From positions 1 through 13,759 of the forward strand of contig VGLT01000008.1 in the NCBI GenBank assembly GCA_016866635.1: a DNA stretch of 13,759 nucleotides, written 5' to 3'. Of the stretch, positions 12,073 through 13,759 are shown one piece after another; the stretch's first letter is position 1; each line of letters starts with the position of its first letter. Both the position numbers and the translations under genes were made by a program. The notes below the pieces were generated by a model. It worked only from the letters and a program-made list of their open reading frames with translations, was not told where the DNA came from and did not search any database. This DNA comes from Candidatus Uhrbacteria bacterium (GTDB taxonomy: Bacteria > Patescibacteriota > Patescibacteriia > 2-12-FULL-60-25).

Positions 12073-12489
12073 TTAAGCCCATGCAACCAACATCGCGCCG
12101 CCTGCGACCAAAACACCTCCACCAACCAACTTCCAAGAAAACCCCTCTCCTAAAAAAAGGATGGAAAGCAAAATGATGAGCGGAAGACTCAAACGATCAA
12201 GACTCGCGAGCTTCGAGGCGGTCGTTGCTTTTAAACCGAGAAAGTAAAATAACCAGGAAGCGGCGCCAAAAACGGCGGCAAGGACAATCAACCAAATCTC
12301 TTTTTGTCCCACCTGATTCCAATGCTTCAACTTCCCGCTAAAAACAACAACAAGCGCCATGAAACCGAACATAAAAAAACTGCGAATGCCTGTCGCGAGC
12401 GTTGGATCAATCTTTTTCAACCCAATTTTTCCAACAATCGTCATGAGAGCGGCGGTCAAAGCGGCTAAGAGACCATAGACAATCCACAT
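12073..12489 (-). CDS. Single-repeat EamA-family transporter-like membrane protein
   Basis: This is a protein of about 138 residues with four to five hydrophobic helices, starting MWIVYGLLAALTAALMTIVG. It shows EamA/DMT features: GKIGLKKIDP..A..IRSFFMF in the first half, and the terminal pattern SLDRLSLPLIILLSILFLGE followed by GGGVLVAGG. At half the usual ten-helix DMT length it would act as a dimer, as EmrE-like proteins do. An upstream in-frame ATG at 12534 would add 15 polar residues (MKNFQPNFLTSQPLP) encoded by a degenerate 8-bp repeat, so I prefer the ATG at 12489. It diverges from tsaD across a 90-bp repeat-containing gap. The substrate is unknown. Confidence 0.85.
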   Translation of the reverse strand: MWIVYGLLAALTAALMTIVGKIGLKKIDPTLATGIRSFFMFGFMALVVVFSGKLKHWNQVGQKEIWLIVLAAVFGAASWLFYFLGLKATTASKLASLDRLSLPLIILLSILFLGEGFSWKLVGGGVLVAGGAMLVAWA

Positions 12490-12497
12490 AGGTAGAG

Positions 12498-12516
12498 GTT
12501 GGGAGGTTAAGAAGTT
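12498..12516 (-). repeat. 8-bp periodic repeat in the EamA-gene leader
   Basis: Read on the minus strand, the core AAC recurs at exact 8-bp steps within TAACTTCT, TAACCTCC and CAACCTCT (GTT at 12498, 12506 and 12514 on the plus strand). The units run toward the EamA start codon. They resemble the units before tsaD and after the MBL gene. Confidence 0.55.
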
Positions 12517-12557
12517 AGGCTGGAAATTTTTCAAACTTTATTTTATCATCGATCAAA

Positions 12558-12597
12558 CCCAACAGCCTAATCACCTAAATGCCTAAACGCCTAACCC
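12558..12597 (+). repeat. Five-unit 8-bp periodic repeat running into tsaD
   Basis: The octamers are CCCAACAG, CCTAATCA, CCTAAATG, CCTAAACG and CCTAACCC, so a CCYAA core sits at 12558, 12566, 12574, 12582 and 12590. The tsaD ATG (12579-12581) lies within the third unit, and codons 2-6 are made of the last two units. Confidence 0.75.
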
Positions 12598-13598
12598 GCA
12601 TCCTCGCCATCGAGACAAGCTGTGACGAGACATCCGTTGCTATTTTAGATTGCTCAAAAGATGATGTGATTGTCATCAAAAATCTTGTCTCATCACAGAT
12701 TCCCATTCATCAAAAATATGGAGGCGTTGTCCCTGAAGTCGCGGCGCGATCACATGTACCCGAGATCGTTGCTTTATTGAGTGAGGTTCCACACGATTTT
12801 GATGCGATCGCTGTGACAAGAGGCCCTGGCTTGGCGACGGCGCTCGGTGTCGGAGTTGAGGCGGCAAGGACACTTGCCTATGTATCTGGCAAACCCCTGA
12901 TCGGGGTCAATCATCTAGAAGGACACATGGCTTCCGCATGGTTAAATCCGGAAAATAGAAAAAACTGGAAGTTTCCCCTTCTCGCACTCATCGTCTCCGG
13001 TGGTCACACGGAGCTCGTACTGATAAAGGATTTCTGTAAATACAAAATCGTGGGACAGACGCGTGATGATGCGGCCGGAGAAGCGTTCGACAAATCTGCA
13101 AAGCTGATGGGACTCCCTTATCCCGGCGGACCGCACATCGCGAAACTTGCCGAAGGGGGTGACGTCGTCGCCTTTGCTTTTCCACGACCGATGCTGAAAG
13201 ATGATTCTCTGGATTTTAGCTTCAGTGGCCTCAAAACGGCAGTTCGTCAGGAATGGGAAAAACTAAAAGCTAACAATTTACAGCTAAAAGCTCATTTCGC
13301 CGCCTCCTTGCAACAAGCGATCGTAGACGTACTCGTTGAAAAAACAATCCGAGCAGCAAAAAAATTTAAAGTAAAAGGAGTGCTCGTCGTCGGGGGCGTG
13401 TCTGCAAATACAGAGCTTCGCCGCCAACTAGGTGAACGAATCGAACAAGATCTTCCCGGCGTTGTTTTTCTCCCCTCGGATCGCTCGTATGTCACAGATA
13501 ATGCGGCCATGATTGGAGCCGCTGGATACTGGCGCTTCCGCAAAAAGGATTTTTCCAACTGGAAAAAGCTCGAAGTCGATCCTGAGCTTAATGTATGA
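12579..13598 (+). CDS. tsaD: tRNA N6-threonylcarbamoyladenosine transferase TsaD
   Basis: This is a 339-residue Kae1/YgjD-family protein, essential in most bacteria. With TsaB and TsaE it transfers the threonylcarbamoyl group from TC-AMP to A37 of ANN-decoding tRNAs to make t6A. It is a full-length ASKHA-fold protein: ETSCDETSVA (12-21), GPGLATALGVGVE, metal ligands H112 and H116 in NHLEGHMAS, VSGGHTELV, DDAAGEAFDKSAKLMGLPYPGGP (core DDAAGEAFDK), FSFSGLKTAVR, VVGGVSANTELR and the C-terminal metal-binding TDNAAMIG. The ATG at 12579 gives the normal N-terminus; residues 2-6 are encoded by the upstream 8-bp repeat. Its stop overlaps the tsaE start as ATGA, so the two are translationally coupled. 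No Shine-Dalgarno site is present. The call is secure. Confidence 0.98.
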   Translation: MPKRLTRILAIETSCDETSVAILDCSKDDVIVIKNLVSSQIPIHQKYGGVVPEVAARSHVPEIVALLSEVPHDFDAIAVTRGPGLATALGVGVEAARTLAYVSGKPLIGVNHLEGHMASAWLNPENRKNWKFPLLALIVSGGHTELVLIKDFCKYKIVGQTRDDAAGEAFDKSAKLMGLPYPGGPHIAKLAEGGDVVAFAFPRPMLKDDSLDFSFSGLKTAVRQEWEKLKANNLQLKAHFAASLQQAIVDVLVEKTIRAAKKFKVKGVLVVGGVSANTELRRQLGERIEQDLPGVVFLPSDRSYVTDNAAMIGAAGYWRFRKKDFSNWKKLEVDPELNV

Positions 13599-13759
13599 AA
13601 GTAACACGCAGCACGTATCACGTTGCAAACGCTGAAGATTGGATAAATCTAGCGCAAAAAATCGCGCCCGAGCTCAAACCTGGGATGATTTTGGCTTTGT
13701 CTGGTCCATTGGGCGCGGGGAAGACAACATTTGTGCAAGCGCTCGCAAAAAAACTTGGC
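13595..13759 (+). CDS. tsaE: TsaE, tRNA t6A biosynthesis ATPase (N-terminal part)
   Basis: The first 55 codons of the P-loop ATPase that drives turnover of the TsaB-TsaD complex in t6A synthesis. The sequence starts MKVTRSTYHVANAEDWINLA and reaches the Walker A motif GPLGAGKTT at residues 37-45, followed by FVQALAKKLG at the window edge. The spacing from start to Walker A is typical for TsaE, which is about 150 residues long. The ATG overlaps the tsaD stop by four bases. Adjacency to tsaD strongly supports the assignment. Confidence 0.95.
   Translation, partial: MKVTRSTYHVANAEDWINLAQKIAPELKPGMILALSGPLGAGKTTFVQALAKKLG

Noticed and set aside
1..13759. CRISPR array or rRNA genes
   Set aside because: No regularly spaced 24-37 bp repeats and no rRNA-like conserved stretches were seen; the only periodic signal is the 8-bp repeat reported above.

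Overview
The window looks like a chromosomal segment of a small-genome, uncultivated-type bacterium, most likely Candidate Phyla Radiation / Patescibacteria. This is inferred, not proven. The grounds are the style of several proteins (a LexA N-terminus beginning MLTKKQKEVLDF, a TrmB-like regulator, a stand-alone GIY-YIG ORF beside a tRNA, and a Zn-ribbon serine recombinase preceded by a tiny acidic ORF), the very tight gene packing with ATGA overlaps, and the scarcity of Shine-Dalgarno sites combined with -10 boxes lying 7-9 nt before start codons.

Layout. (1) 1-3524, minus strand: an operon-like block encoding a kinase-fold-like protein, a NUDIX hydrolase, a CaCA-type cation exchanger and the N-terminal 406 residues of a P2-type cation ATPase. 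The last two overlap by ATGA and look like a cation-homeostasis pair. (2) 3550-4039, plus strand: a tRNA-Glu(UUC) locus. A promoter is followed by a decayed 5' part of a first tRNA-Glu copy, then a GIY-YIG nuclease ORF with an amber codon at position 3, then the intact tRNA-Glu and its terminator. (3) 3966-9973: an accessory island that probably entered beside this tRNA. It holds a large serine recombinase whose reading frame runs antisense through the tRNA terminator into the tRNA, a 62-aa companion ORF, a restriction-modification locus, and a membrane protein / metallo-beta-lactamase-fold pair. The restriction-modification locus has a C-protein-like regulator with C-box-like operators, a PD-(D/E)XK-like nuclease, and on the opposite strand a complete LexA fused to a beta-class DNA methyltransferase. 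(4) 9974-10427: a non-coding, repeat- and hairpin-rich stretch ending in a terminator. (5) 10428-13759: a small unknown protein, a TrmB-like regulator, a DoxX-family and an EamA-family membrane protein (both minus strand), then tsaD and the start of tsaE (t6A tRNA modification) overlapping by ATGA.

The two signals I find most unusual are the LexA-methyltransferase fusion and the tRNA-Glu locus. In the fusion, one polypeptide combines all LexA self-cleavage residues with the modification enzyme of a restriction-modification system, while the nuclease seems to be under separate C-protein control. The tRNA-Glu locus looks like an insertion scar of a minimal GIY-YIG element that regenerated the tRNA. 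A third signal is a degenerate repeat with an exact 8-bp period (AACCTAAN-like) that recurs in separate non-coding regions and runs into the first codons of tsaD. Homology searches could not be run, so family calls rest on motifs read by eye.
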